Part shown: positions 1 through 8,041 of the stretch, in pieces
Layout of the letters: the number at the start of each line of letters is the position of its first letter
How positions within the stretch are numbered: position 1 is the first letter of the stretch
Notes under the pieces: generated by a model
What the model was told of the DNA's origin: nothing
The model's database searches: none
What the model saw: the letters and a program-made list of their open reading frames with translations, nothing else
DNA from: Devosia sediminis
GTDB taxonomy: Bacteria; Pseudomonadota; Alphaproteobacteria; Rhizobiales; Devosiaceae
Direction: 5' to 3'
NCBI RefSeq assembly: GCF_016411825.1
Contig: NZ_JAEKMH010000001.1
Span: 62,001-126,000 of the forward strand
DNA: 64,000 nt
Program-made: the position numbers and the translations under genes

Positions 1-672
1 GAAATCGTGCTCGAAGGCATGGTTAGCGCCGCCGAGACCGCTGCCGAAGGTCCTTATGGCGACCATACCGGCTATTACAATTCGGTCGAACCATTCCCTG
101 TGGTGAGGCTCCAGGCCATCACCATGCGGCACCAAGCCGTCTACCTCTCTACCTATACCGGCCGACCACCCGACGAGCCGTCGCGGCTGGGCGAGGCCAT
201 GACCCCGCTCTTCGTACCGCTGGCCCGCCAGCAGTTTCCCGAGATCGTGGACCTGTGGTTGCCGCCGGAGGCGTGCTCCTATCGCGCCATGGTCATGTCC
301 ATCGACAAGCGCTATCCGGGCCAGGCGCGGCGGGTGATGATGGGCCTCTGGTCCATGCTCCCGCAGTTCTCCATGACCAAGCTGATCATCGCGGTGGATC
401 CCGATATCGATGTGCGCCAATGGGGCGATGTCATGTGGGCCGTTTCCACGCGTTTCGACGCCATGCGCGACCTGGTGATGATCCCCGATACGCCCATCGA
501 CTATCTCGATTTTGCGTCGCCAAAGCCTGGCCTTGGTGGAAAGCTGGGGCTGGACGCGACCAACAAGATCGGGGCCGAAACCGGCCGGGAATGGGGCCGG
601 CCGCTGCTTATGTCCGAGGAGGTCAAGGAGCGGGTGGATGATCTGTGGCAGGAACTGGGATTAGCGCGATGA
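1..672 (+). CDS. ubiD: UbiD-family decarboxylase, C-terminal part (cut by window start)
   Basis: The reading frame is open from base 1, so only the last 223 residues are present. They match the C-terminal half of UbiD-type decarboxylases, which use prenylated FMN to decarboxylate aromatic or unsaturated acids such as 4-hydroxy-3-polyprenylbenzoate in ubiquinone synthesis. The segments HTGYYN, AITMR and [10 protein letters not shown] are typical of the family. The next gene is ubiX, which makes the prenyl-FMN cofactor, and its start codon overlaps this stop (ATGA), so the two are translationally coupled. Whether the substrate is the ubiquinone precursor or another acid cannot be told from this fragment. 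Confidence 0.9.
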   Translation, partial: EIVLEGMVSAAETAAEGPYGDHTGYYNSVEPFPVVRLQAITMRHQAVYLSTYTGRPPDEPSRLGEAMTPLFVPLARQQFPEIVDLWLPPEACSYRAMVMSIDKRYPGQARRVMMGLWSMLPQFSMTKLIIAVDPDIDVRQWGDVMWAVSTRFDAMRDLVMIPDTPIDYLDFASPKPGLGGKLGLDATNKIGAETGREWGRPLLMSEEVKERVDDLWQELGLAR

Positions 673-1250
673 GCGGGACCTTGCAGGTGGTGCTCGCCCT
701 CACGGGGGCTTCGGGAGCCGCCTTGGGACTGCGCATTGCCGAGCGTCTTGCGAGCCGTGGCGATGTGGCGACACACCTTGTTGTCTCGGATGCAGCGCAC
801 CGGACCTTGCGTTATGAAGTCGGTGACGACGCCCCTGATCGCCTACGAGCTGTGGTCCGGCAGGTGCACGAGGCGAGCGATATCGGTGCGACCATTGCCA
901 GCGGCTCGTTCCGTACCGCGGGCATGATCGTCGCGCCCTGTTCGATGCGGACGCTGGCGGCCATTGCGACCGGTATCTCGGACACACTCGTGTCGCGGGC
1001 TGCCGACGTGCATCTCAAGGAACGCCGTCGGCTGGTGCTGCTGGCGCGGGAAACGCCGCTGCATCTTGGACATTTGCGGAATATGTCGGCCGTGACCGAA
1101 ATGGGAGCGATCGTGATGCCGCCGGTGCCGGCCTTCTATCACCGGCCGCAGACGGTGGGCGATATCGTCGACCACCTGGCTGCCCGGGCCATCGACCTAC
1201 TGGCACTGCCGGGCGAGCCGGAAGCGCTGGCCTGGGCGGGTGACGATTAG
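669..1250 (+). CDS. ubiX: UbiX flavin prenyltransferase
   Basis: This 193-residue protein makes prenylated FMN from FMN and dimethylallyl phosphate for UbiD. The N-terminal [15 protein letters not shown] is the Rossmann-like flavin-binding start of the family, and [14 protein letters not shown] and [13 protein letters not shown] are the other conserved flavoprotein segments. The start at 669 was chosen because its ATG overlaps the ubiD stop; an upstream in-frame GTG at 645 lies inside ubiD and is less likely. The length is normal. The gene ends convergently with the nnrU-like gene, overlapping it by four bases. Confidence 0.93.
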   Translation: MSGTLQVVLALTGASGAALGLRIAERLASRGDVATHLVVSDAAHRTLRYEVGDDAPDRLRAVVRQVHEASDIGATIASGSFRTAGMIVAPCSMRTLAAIATGISDTLVSRAADVHLKERRRLVLLARETPLHLGHLRNMSAVTEMGAIVMPPVPAFYHRPQTVGDIVDHLAARAIDLLALPGEPEALAWAGDD

Positions 1251-1933
1251 GACGCGGCCAGCGCCAGTGGATCGGCGCTGAAGAGAGCGGCATGTCCGCC
1301 CATCAGCAACCAGACCGTGATGATGAGGGCCAGGACGAGGCTCAGCAGCATGGTGCGGTCGACGCCAAGGCGCGCGCGACCAGTCGCTATGGCAACAAAG
1401 GGCAGGATGGACGTGCCTGCGACGGCTCTATCCCATTCCTCTCCGAGGCGTCTGCGGTTGCGTTTTTCAGTCATCATGATGCCAAGACCCGCGAAGAGGC
1501 CGAGCGTGCCGAAAAGCATGAGGCTCCGGAGGTCTCCATTGGCAATGACATGCCCGAAGGCCCAGAGGATGAAGCCCCACAATACGGGATGGCGCGTGAT
1601 CGAAACTACTGCGCCTGGCGTTGCCTCGCCCCGTCGAAAGCTCACTGAGAGTGGATTGGGGCTCAGCAGCCCGGCAATCAGCAAAAACAAGGCGATAGGC
1701 ACCAGCGCCAAGGTCAGCCATGCCTGCCACGGAGCCGGTGGCCAGAGCTCGACATAGTCCAGTGCGAAGGCGGCGTGAAAGACCCAGACGAGGCTCAGGA
1801 TCGAGGCGAGGGAATAAAGTATCAGGTAGAGGCGCCGGCCGAGCCGTTCGACGAGTCGCTGGCGAATGGCGGGAATGGCCGGGACGGAATGGAGCGCCAG
1901 GAACAGCGCAACGGCGAGAAGGAACTGGATCAA
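1247..1933 (-). CDS. nnrU: NnrU-family integral membrane protein
   Basis: This 228-residue protein has about six hydrophobic segments and the NnrU hallmark TRHPVLWGF followed by HVIANGD around residues 113-133. NnrU proteins are encoded with nitrite and NO reductase genes and are needed for full nitrogen-oxide metabolism in some rhizobia and Rhodobacter; their biochemistry is unknown. The related isoprenylcysteine methyltransferase-like fold suggests an enzymatic role, but that is inference. The start is TTG, overlapping the stop of the hemerythrin gene (TTGA). It is the last gene of the cco/hemerythrin run and is probably controlled by the box at 2440-2453. Confidence 0.85.
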   Translation of the reverse strand: MIQFLLAVALFLALHSVPAIPAIRQRLVERLGRRLYLILYSLASILSLVWVFHAAFALDYVELWPPAPWQAWLTLALVPIALFLLIAGLLSPNPLSVSFRRGEATPGAVVSITRHPVLWGFILWAFGHVIANGDLRSLMLFGTLGLFAGLGIMMTEKRNRRRLGEEWDRAVAGTSILPFVAIATGRARLGVDRTMLLSLVLALIITVWLLMGGHAALFSADPLALAAS

Positions 1934-2382
1934 TGGTGGTGCCTTCCCGATGAATTTTCGTTTGATATGAGCAGGATAAGGTCCTGTTCTGCGTGAACAT
2001 GGCGGCGCACGCTTTCGAAGAAACTGCGCAGCAGGTAGCCGATGGCATCGGCGGAAAGGCTGGGCCGACCGTCGGCCAGTGACCCCAGCGCGTCATCGAT
2101 TTCCATGGCGGTCAGGCTATCGAATGCATGCTCCTGCCTAAGCCGTTCTGCCACAAGGCGCAATTCCTGCCGGGTCGATGCAGCGAGCGCCGGCAGCAGC
2201 ACCTGTTCCTCGATTTTGTGGGTCTCGGCGACAATGCCGAGGGTGGCGCTGGCCAGCGCCCGGCAGTGATCGGCGGCAACGGGGCCGGGGAGTGCATCGG
2301 CGACCGCCTCAAGCGCATCGCAGGTCGAAAGCAGACGCAAGTAACAGTCGTTCAGCGCCTTGAACGTTGAATCTCCTATCAT
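1930..2382 (-). CDS. Hemerythrin-domain protein
   Basis: This 150-residue, predicted all-helical protein carries metal-ligand spacing of the hemerythrin type: HCRALAS, ETHKIEEQVLLPAL, EHAFDS and RRHVHAEQDLI supply H, HxxxE, H and HxxxE/D in order. Such domains bind a di-iron centre and sense or bind O2 or NO, or repair iron-sulfur clusters under nitrosative stress. The ATG at 2382 follows a GGAG ribosome site; longer readings run back into ccoS. It is coupled to nnrU downstream. A TTGCG-N4-ATCAA box about 58 bases upstream, overlapping the ccoS stop, suggests its own NO- or oxygen-dependent promoter. Confidence 0.85.
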   Translation of the reverse strand: MIGDSTFKALNDCYLRLLSTCDALEAVADALPGPVAADHCRALASATLGIVAETHKIEEQVLLPALAASTRQELRLVAERLRQEHAFDSLTAMEIDDALGSLADGRPSLSADAIGYLLRSFFESVRRHVHAEQDLILLISNENSSGRHHH

Positions 2383-2439
2383 TTCCGGCAGCTCCGTGGT
2401 CTTGCACGATGGTTCTAGCGCACGGGGACGGACGGTACT

Positions 2440-2453
2440 TTGCGATCGATCAA
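2440..2453. promoter_or_regulatory. FNR/NnrR-type box inside the 3' end of ccoS
   Basis: The sequence TTGCGATCGATCAA fits TTGNN-N4-NNCAA. It overlaps the ccoS stop codon (2450-2452) and ends 58 bases before the hemerythrin start, so it probably drives the hemerythrin-nnrU pair separately from the cco operon. Confidence 0.6.
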
Positions 2454-2614
2454 TGGGGGCGGTCGTTGCGGGGGACGTCCTCCTCGTAGAGCAGGCGTTC
2501 GGCAGCACCGTCGAGGTCGTCGTATTGGCCATTGCGCAGCGTCCAGAGGAAAACCAGCAGCCCCAGCAAACCCAAAACGATAGAGATTGGAATGAGATAG
2601 AAGAAGTCGGTCAT
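2450..2614 (-). CDS. ccoS: CcoS, cbb3 oxidase maturation protein
   Basis: This is a 54-residue protein. It begins MTDFFYLIPISIVLGLLGL, a single membrane helix, and continues with the CcoS signature WTLRNGQYDDLDGAAERLLYE. CcoS (FixS) is needed to insert heme b and copper into the cbb3 oxidase core subunit CcoN. Its ATG overlaps the stop of ccoI (ATGA), the usual ccoIS arrangement. The charged tail after the helix should face the cytoplasm. Confidence 0.92.
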   Translation of the reverse strand: MTDFFYLIPISIVLGLLGLLVFLWTLRNGQYDDLDGAAERLLYEEDVPRNDRPH

Positions 2615-4845
2615 GCTGTCCGATCTTTCAGTTGCGCGACAGGCGGACGGCGTAGCGGGTGCCAGCCGAGGCGGAGGGCGTTGACCACGACCACGACCGA
2701 AGAGGCGGACATGGCGACGGCGGCGACGAACGGGTTGACCAGCCCGGCAATGGCGACCGGAAGGGCTATCGCATTGTAAAGCATGGCTAAAACCAGGTTC
2801 TGGCGCACCAGGACATTGGCCTCGCGGGCGATGGCGATGGCGGCGGGGACGGCAGCTAAGTCGTTGCGGAGAAATACGAAATCGGCGGCGTTGCGACCGA
2901 TATCGATGGCCGTGCCGGGGGCCATGGAGACATGGGCGCGGGCCATGGCCGGCGTGTCGTTCAGCCCGTCGCCAACCATCAAAACCCGGCGGCCAGATTG
3001 TTCCAAGCCATTAACGTGATTGAACTTATCCTGCGGCAGAAGACCGCCCTGGCCGGCAATGCCGAGGCGGGCGGCGAGCTTTTCCACCAGCTTCGGGCGA
3101 TCACCCGACAGGATCTGCGCATCGAGCGAATTTGCTAGCAGACTGTCAACGCCAGCAGCAGCATTGGGACGCAGATGATCCTCGAAGGTGAAAGTCGCGA
3201 GTGGCTCGCCATCGCATGAAAGGGTCGTGCCGGCATTTTCGTCGTCCGGACCCGACCAGCCGCTGCGCCCGAGCCGGTAAAGGTGCCTGTCGAGGCGCGC
3301 CTCGATGCCAAGACCGGGATGCTCGATGACGTCGGTCCAGGCGAGATCGCGAGCAGACCGGAAAGCGCGGGCGATGGCGATGGAATAGGGGTGGCGCGAG
3401 CGGGCGGCGAGGCTCGACGCCAGCGCCAGGTCTTCGGGCGCACCGGAGAGGGCGATGGGCGTCGCGAGGCCCGAAGTCAGCGTGCCGGTCTTGTCGAAAA
3501 TGACCATGTCGACCTCGGCCAGACGTTCGAGCGCGGCGCCATCGCGGACCATGATGCCGGCCTCGAACAGACGGCGGGCGGCCATGACCTGAACCATCGG
3601 CACGGCGAGGCCGAGGGCGCAGGGACAGGTGATGATGAGGACGGCGATGGCAATGGTCGTGGCATTGTGCAGGTCGCCATTGAACAGCATCCAGAGGACG
3701 AAGGCGAGGGCGGCGGCCAGATGCACGACCGGCGAGTACCAGGCGGCGGCGCGGTCGGCGATGCGGCGATAGCGGTTGCGGCTGGCCTCGGCATCCTCGA
3801 GCAGGGTGACGAGGCGGTTTAGGGTGGAGCCGCGCTCGTCGGCCGTGGTGCGGACGGTGAGGGGGCCCGACAGGTTGAGAGCGCCGGCGGGCACGGTCTC
3901 CCCTGGCCCCACAGGTTCGGCCAGGCTCTCGCCGGTGAGAAGGCTCTTGTCGAGGGTGCTGGCGCCGGTCAGGACCTCGCCATCGAGCGGAATGCGCTCG
4001 CCGGTGGCGACCGCGACGGTCGATCCCGGAGCAATGTCGGCGAGTGGCAGGAAGGCGGGACCGTCCTTGCCATCGAGGACCAGGGCCCCTGATGGGGCGA
4101 GCCGGGCCAGGCCCTTGACCGCGTTGCGGGCGCGCTCGCGCATGGCATGGTCGAGCGTGCGGCCGATGAGCAGGAAAAAGATCAGCGACGCGACGGCGTC
4201 GAAATAGACCTCATGACCCGAGGTCATGGTGTCGTAGAGGCTGAGACCGAAGGCCATGGCGATGCCGATGGTGATCGGCACATCCATATTGGTGCGGCCG
4301 GCACGCAGTGCCGTCCAGGCGGACTGGTAGAAGACGCGGCCGGAATAGACGAGCGCGGGGAGGGTGAGGGCGGCACAGATCCAGTGCAGCAGGTCGCGGG
4401 TCGGGCCGTCGGCGCCGGCCCAGACCGAGCCCGAAAACATCATGATGTTCATCGAACAAAAGGCGGCGACCGCAAGCGCGCGGATGAGCCCGGTAAAGCT
4501 CGCATCCTTGCCGGCCTGTTCGAGCGAGAAGATATTGGGCTCATAGCCCAATTCGACCATGCGGCGCACCATGGGCGGCATGATCTCGCTCTCGCGCCAG
4601 CGCACGGTGACCCGCTTGCCCGAGAGATTGACGCGGGTCGAGACAATGCCGGGCAGGGCGTCGAGCGCGGTCTCGATGGTCCGAATGCAGGCGCCGCAAT
4701 GGACCGATGGCACCGAGAATTCGGACTGACGCAGGCCCTCGCCCAGGTCACGGCTGGCGAGGCGAACCTCGTTTTCCGAGGGGCCACGGTCCGGGCCGCC
4801 GGCCAGGGCTTCGGCAAAGACGGGGGTGGGGGCGCAGCAAGTCAT
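2611..4845 (-). CDS. ccoI: CcoI/FixI copper-exporting P1B-type ATPase
   Basis: This 744-residue ATPase delivers copper across the inner membrane for assembly of cbb3 oxidase. A heavy-metal-associated domain lies near residues 40-105 with the CGAC metal site, preceded by a cysteine pair in MTCCAPTP. Membrane helices follow, then the transport motif TCPCALG, the phosphorylation motif DKTGTLT and the hinge GDGLNDTPAM. Length and order match CcoI/FixI rather than CopA. It sits between the DUF2189 gene and ccoS, with which it overlaps by four bases. Confidence 0.94.
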   Translation of the reverse strand: MTCCAPTPVFAEALAGGPDRGPSENEVRLASRDLGEGLRQSEFSVPSVHCGACIRTIETALDALPGIVSTRVNLSGKRVTVRWRESEIMPPMVRRMVELGYEPNIFSLEQAGKDASFTGLIRALAVAAFCSMNIMMFSGSVWAGADGPTRDLLHWICAALTLPALVYSGRVFYQSAWTALRAGRTNMDVPITIGIAMAFGLSLYDTMTSGHEVYFDAVASLIFFLLIGRTLDHAMRERARNAVKGLARLAPSGALVLDGKDGPAFLPLADIAPGSTVAVATGERIPLDGEVLTGASTLDKSLLTGESLAEPVGPGETVPAGALNLSGPLTVRTTADERGSTLNRLVTLLEDAEASRNRYRRIADRAAAWYSPVVHLAAALAFVLWMLFNGDLHNATTIAIAVLIITCPCALGLAVPMVQVMAARRLFEAGIMVRDGAALERLAEVDMVIFDKTGTLTSGLATPIALSGAPEDLALASSLAARSRHPYSIAIARAFRSARDLAWTDVIEHPGLGIEARLDRHLYRLGRSGWSGPDDENAGTTLSCDGEPLATFTFEDHLRPNAAAGVDSLLANSLDAQILSGDRPKLVEKLAARLGIAGQGGLLPQDKFNHVNGLEQSGRRVLMVGDGLNDTPAMARAHVSMAPGTAIDIGRNAADFVFLRNDLAAVPAAIAIAREANVLVRQNLVLAMLYNAIALPVAIAGLVNPFVAAVAMSASSVVVVVNALRLGWHPLRRPPVAQLKDRTA

Positions 4846-4874
4846 GAAGACAGTCCAATCGCCTCGGAGAAAAC

Positions 4875-4979
4875 CCCCACCCTTGATCCCTCGCCACGAG
4901 ACGGAGGGAGACGATTAACACCGGCGGTGTGGCCTGGCGCCTCCTTCCCCCTTGTGGGGAGGAAATGAGGGTAGGGGTA
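4875..4979. repeat. Family A intergenic palindromic repeat
   Basis: GC-rich element with outer arms of the CCCCCACCC / GGGTAGGGG type and inner hairpins around CTCCCTC and CCCCTTGTGGGGAGG. It closely resembles the element at 45573-45681. It fills the gap between ccoI and the DUF2189 gene. Confidence 0.75.
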
Positions 4980-5006
4980 CTGGCGCCGGTTCATTTCACT
5001 GCAGTC

Positions 5007-5801
5007 CTACTCATCCCGCACGGCGAGGTAGGCGTGCCAGGTGGCGTGGCCGAGAAGGGGGAAGATGACGATCAGGGCGAGGAGGCCCGTGGCAAGGCTC
5101 ACGAGCACCAGCGCCACGACCAGCGCGGCCCAGACCAGGGTCGCCGGCGTGTTGTTGGTGACGTAGGACAGTGAAAGGCCCATGGCCGAGAAAGCATCCC
5201 GGTGACGGTCAAGCACGAGCGGTATGGAAAAGGCGCCGATGGCGAAGGAGAAGGTCGCAAAGAGCCCGCCCACGGCCGTGCCGACCAGCAGCATCCAGAG
5301 GCCTTCGGGCGTGGTGAACAGCATCGCCGTCACCTGGTCGAAGCCCGGAAACGGCCGCCAGCCGAAAAACAGCGCATAGAGCAGCACCGCAGCCCGAACC
5401 CAGACCAGCATCAGCGTCATCAGCACGGCGCCGACGAAGAACAGATGCATGCCGCCGCGCGGGAACAGCATGGCACCGAAAGTGACCTTTTCGCCTGCGG
5501 CAAGCTTGCGGCTCTTGACGTAGAGGCCGGTGGCCAGCAGCGGACCGACCACCAGGAAGCCTGAAAGGGCCGGGAACAGGATCTGCGCCCAGCCGAAAGT
5601 GAACATGGCGTAGATGATGGCATAGGAGACCAGGGTCACGCCGAGGCCATAGGCCAGGCTCGGGACCGGGCGGGTCCACAGGTCTCGCCAGCCGGCGGAG
5701 AGCCAGGCCAGGGGGGCGGCCATGGGCAGGTGGCGGTTGTGATTGACGGCACGCGGCTTGGCCGGTTCGTACGGGGGGAGAATATCGGCAGAGCTGGACA
5801 T
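5007..5801 (-). CDS. DUF2189-family integral membrane protein
   Basis: This 264-residue protein has about six hydrophobic segments, at roughly residues 50-75, 78-95, 120-145, 165-185, 190-205 and 225-255. The overall pattern, with GWRDLWTRP before the first helix and a conserved glycine-rich FLVVGPLLATGLY, is that of the DUF2189 family, whose function is unknown. It lies inside the cco gene run where ccoG and ccoH are normally found, between ccoNOQP plus a 66-aa ORF and ccoIS. A role in oxidase biogenesis is suggested by position only. A good GGGAG ribosome site precedes the start. Confidence 0.8.
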   Translation of the reverse strand: MSSSADILPPYEPAKPRAVNHNRHLPMAAPLAWLSAGWRDLWTRPVPSLAYGLGVTLVSYAIIYAMFTFGWAQILFPALSGFLVVGPLLATGLYVKSRKLAAGEKVTFGAMLFPRGGMHLFFVGAVLMTLMLVWVRAAVLLYALFFGWRPFPGFDQVTAMLFTTPEGLWMLLVGTAVGGLFATFSFAIGAFSIPLVLDRHRDAFSAMGLSLSYVTNNTPATLVWAALVVALVLVSLATGLLALIVIFPLLGHATWHAYLAVRDE

Positions 5802-5832
5802 AGAATTGATCTCCCAGGATCAGTTCACCGGG

Positions 5833-5918
5833 CGTCACCCTCGGGCTTGACCCGAGAGGTCTGCAATTGCGGCAGCGGGGTTAAGTACAGGGCCCTCGGG
5901 TCAAGCCCGAGGGTGACG
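5833..5918. repeat. Family B palindromic repeat
   Basis: Inverted repeat with arms CGTCACCCTCGGGCTTGACC and its complement, separated by about 45 bases. The same arms recur at 47594-47680. Confidence 0.8.
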
Positions 5919-5960
5919 AGCGGTGGCGTGGGGGTACGCGGACGACAAATCCAGCCAGTG

Positions 5961-6043
5961 AACACTCCCACCTAGCTCTGCTACGGCCCTTTGGGCCGAG
6001 CGGCGCTACCTCCCCCGTCAAGGGGGAGGTGAGGGCCGGTGTT
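5961..6043. repeat. Family A palindromic repeat
   Basis: Outer arms AACAC..CCCACCT and AGGTGAGGG..GGTGTT enclose a hairpin of the CCTCCCCC/GGGGGAGG type and an inner GGCCCTTTGGGCC palindrome. With the adjoining family B repeat it fills the gap before the 66-aa ORF; I see no gene here. Confidence 0.7.
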
Positions 6044-6072
6044 GCCGGATAGGTCGTGACCCCCATCATTGA

Positions 6073-6273
6073 TCAGCATCCCGATTTGGCGGCCCGGAAA
6101 TGGTCCTGGCTGCCATCACTGACTTTCAGGTGGCTCACACAGGCGGGTTGCGAAGTGAAGGCGACGTAGACCAGGTGGGCATTGGCGCCGAGCAGAACGG
6201 CCACTAGGCCGAGGCCGATCATCCAGCCGAGGAGAAAGCGCCGCCGGGGCGCGCCGCCGTCGAGCGCGGTCAT
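6073..6273 (-). CDS. Small single-pass membrane protein of the cco operon, function unknown
   Basis: This is a 66-residue ORF. A membrane helix lies at about residues 13-33, followed by the segment NAHLVYVAFTSQPACVSHLK and a C-terminal cysteine (AAKSGC). Its ATG overlaps the ccoP stop (ATGA), which supports translation. I do not recognise a named family with certainty. The single helix and two cysteines after it could mean a small assembly factor facing the periplasm, in the place of CcoH, but that is inference. Confidence 0.7.
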   Translation of the reverse strand: MTALDGGAPRRRFLLGWMIGLGLVAVLLGANAHLVYVAFTSQPACVSHLKVSDGSQDHFRAAKSGC

Positions 6274-7142
6274 GGTGTGGCTCCCCGCAGGTCCATGACA
6301 TAGAGGGCGAGAAGGCGGATCTGGGTGGGGCTGAGGCGCCCTTCCCAGGAGGGCATGGTGCCCTGGCGGCCGTTGTAGATGGAATGGCGGATGCTGGAGC
6401 GGTCGCCGCCATAGGTCCAGAAGGCATCGGTGAGATTGGGCGCGCCAGTCTCCACCATTCCAGCGGCGTCCTCGCCATGACAGGCGGCGCAATTGTCGGC
6501 GAAGAGCGTCTGGGCGGCAGCCGTCTCCTCCGGGGTCAGGGCCTTTTCGCCTTGCAGCGAAACCAGGTAATCGGCCAGCGCGCTGATCTCCTCGCTGCCC
6601 AGCATCTGGTCGCGTCCGAAGGCCAGCATCTGCCCGTAGCGGGTCTCGGGATGGGGGGCGTTGATGCCGACGCGGATGGTCTCGGCCACGGTGTCGACAT
6701 CGCCGCCCCACATCATCGGGGCGTGGGCAATGTTGGGATAGCCGCTATTGCCGCCGGCATCATAACCATGGCATCCGGCGCAGTTGTCGCCGAAGAGAGC
6801 CGGGCCGGTCTGGCGCACCACTGCCATGATGTCTTCATCCTGGCTGAGGGCAGCAAGGTCCCCGGTGGCTAGGCGCTCAGTCCACCCGGCCTTGGCCAGT
6901 TCCGCTTCCTGCAGCGACTGGCGCACGGCCTGGTGCTGGTCGGAGCCCAGGAGGCCGCGAAAATAGCCGCTGACACCGGGCCAGGACGGCATGAGCACGG
7001 TCCAGCCGATGGCGAACAGGCCCATGGTGCCAAGAAAGGCCCAGAGCAGCTTCGGCACGGGAGTGTTGAGTTCCTTGATGCCGTTCCATTCGTGGCCAGT
7101 GGTCATCTGGCCCGAGAATTCGTCGCGTTCCTTCAGCGCCAT
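6270..7142 (-). CDS. ccoP: CcoP, diheme cytochrome c subunit of cbb3 oxidase
   Basis: This 290-residue protein passes electrons from the cytochrome pool to CcoO/CcoN. An N-terminal membrane helix (about residues 34-50) anchors two cytochrome c domains with heme sites CAGCH and CAACH and the methionine-containing segments typical of class I cytochromes (PMMWGG, TMPSWEG). The ATG at 7142 gives the usual start MALKERDEFSG and overlaps ccoQ by ten bases; the longer upstream reading lies inside ccoQ. Confidence 0.95.
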   Translation of the reverse strand: MALKERDEFSGQMTTGHEWNGIKELNTPVPKLLWAFLGTMGLFAIGWTVLMPSWPGVSGYFRGLLGSDQHQAVRQSLQEAELAKAGWTERLATGDLAALSQDEDIMAVVRQTGPALFGDNCAGCHGYDAGGNSGYPNIAHAPMMWGGDVDTVAETIRVGINAPHPETRYGQMLAFGRDQMLGSEEISALADYLVSLQGEKALTPEETAAAQTLFADNCAACHGEDAAGMVETGAPNLTDAFWTYGGDRSSIRHSIYNGRQGTMPSWEGRLSPTQIRLLALYVMDLRGATP

Positions 7143-7306
7143 GGCCGGTCGTCCTCTTCGAGCACAGGCATTTTCGCGGCTTCGTCGAAGCCTTTCTTGT
7201 TGGACGGCCAGTAAGTCCAGGCGAGGCAAATGACGCTCAGCACCACGAGGTAGATGAGGCCAAAGCTCTTGGAGAACCCGACGACAGTGTCATGGTCGAA
7301 TGGCAT
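7133..7306 (-). CDS. ccoQ: CcoQ, small subunit of cbb3 oxidase
   Basis: This 57-residue protein starts MPFDHDTVVGFSKSFG, with one membrane helix at about residues 15-33 and the CcoQ-like TYWPSNKKGFDEAA after it. CcoQ stabilises the core complex. Its start shares one base with the ccoO stop and its end overlaps ccoP by ten bases, the normal ccoNOQP order. Confidence 0.93.
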   Translation of the reverse strand: MPFDHDTVVGFSKSFGLIYLVVLSVICLAWTYWPSNKKGFDEAAKMPVLEEDDRPWR

Positions 7307-8037
7307 TACTCGGCCTCCGCCGTTTCGGTTGTGAAGGCAGCGTCGGTGAGCGTCCCGAGCATCTGCAGGTAGGCGACGAGCGCATCCATGTCGGTGAGCG
7401 GACCCTGATTGCCGTCGAAGGCGCGGATATTGGTGGCTTCGCCATAGCGCTCGGCCACACCCGGGGCCTCGGCGCTGTCGGGGTTAGCCTGGCCATAGGC
7501 GTCCCGCGCGGCATTGGCGATCTGCTCGTCGGTGTAGGGCACGCCCACGGCGCGCAGGGCGGCGAGCTGGTTGCCCAGGTCATCGGTGCGCAATTGGTCG
7601 CGCAGCAGCCAGCGATAGGCGGGCATTTTCGACTGCGGCACGAGATCGCGCGGGTTGTAGAGGTGGGCGGTATGCCAGGAGTCGGAATACTTGTTGCCGA
7701 GGCGGGCGAGGTCGGGCCCGGTGCGCTTGGAGCCCCAGAGCTGGGGATGGTCGTACTGGCTTTCCACGGCCAGCGAGTAGGGACCGTAGCGATCGACCTC
7801 GTCGCGCAGGGTGCGGATCATCTGGCTGTGGCAGGCATAGCACCCTTCGCGGATGTAGATATTGCGGCCGGCCACTTCGAGCGGGGTGAAGACGCGCATG
7901 TCCTCCGCCTTCTCGACCGTCTCGTCGATGGTGAAGAGCGGAGCGATCTCGATGAAACCGCCGATCGAGGCCACCAGGATGATGAAGGCGACGAGGCCGA
8001 TGGCCGAGCGTTCGAGGCGATAGTGGAACTTGAACAT
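7306..8037 (-). CDS. ccoO: CcoO, monoheme cytochrome c subunit of cbb3 oxidase
   Basis: This 243-residue membrane-anchored cytochrome c starts MFKFHYRLERSAIG and has one N-terminal helix. The heme c motif lies in REGCYACHSQMIR, and the methionine-containing MPAYRWLL segment supplies the likely axial ligand. It follows ccoN by four bases and precedes ccoQ with a one-base overlap. Length and motifs are normal for the family. Confidence 0.96.
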   Translation of the reverse strand: MFKFHYRLERSAIGLVAFIILVASIGGFIEIAPLFTIDETVEKAEDMRVFTPLEVAGRNIYIREGCYACHSQMIRTLRDEVDRYGPYSLAVESQYDHPQLWGSKRTGPDLARLGNKYSDSWHTAHLYNPRDLVPQSKMPAYRWLLRDQLRTDDLGNQLAALRAVGVPYTDEQIANAARDAYGQANPDSAEAPGVAERYGEATNIRAFDGNQGPLTDMDALVAYLQMLGTLTDAAFTTETAEAE

Positions 8038-8041
8038 GGAT

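Noticed and set aside
5806..5823. TTGATC...GGATCAG near the DUF2189 start as an FNR box
   Set aside because: The spacing between half-sites is wrong, and it contains the ribosome site of the gene.
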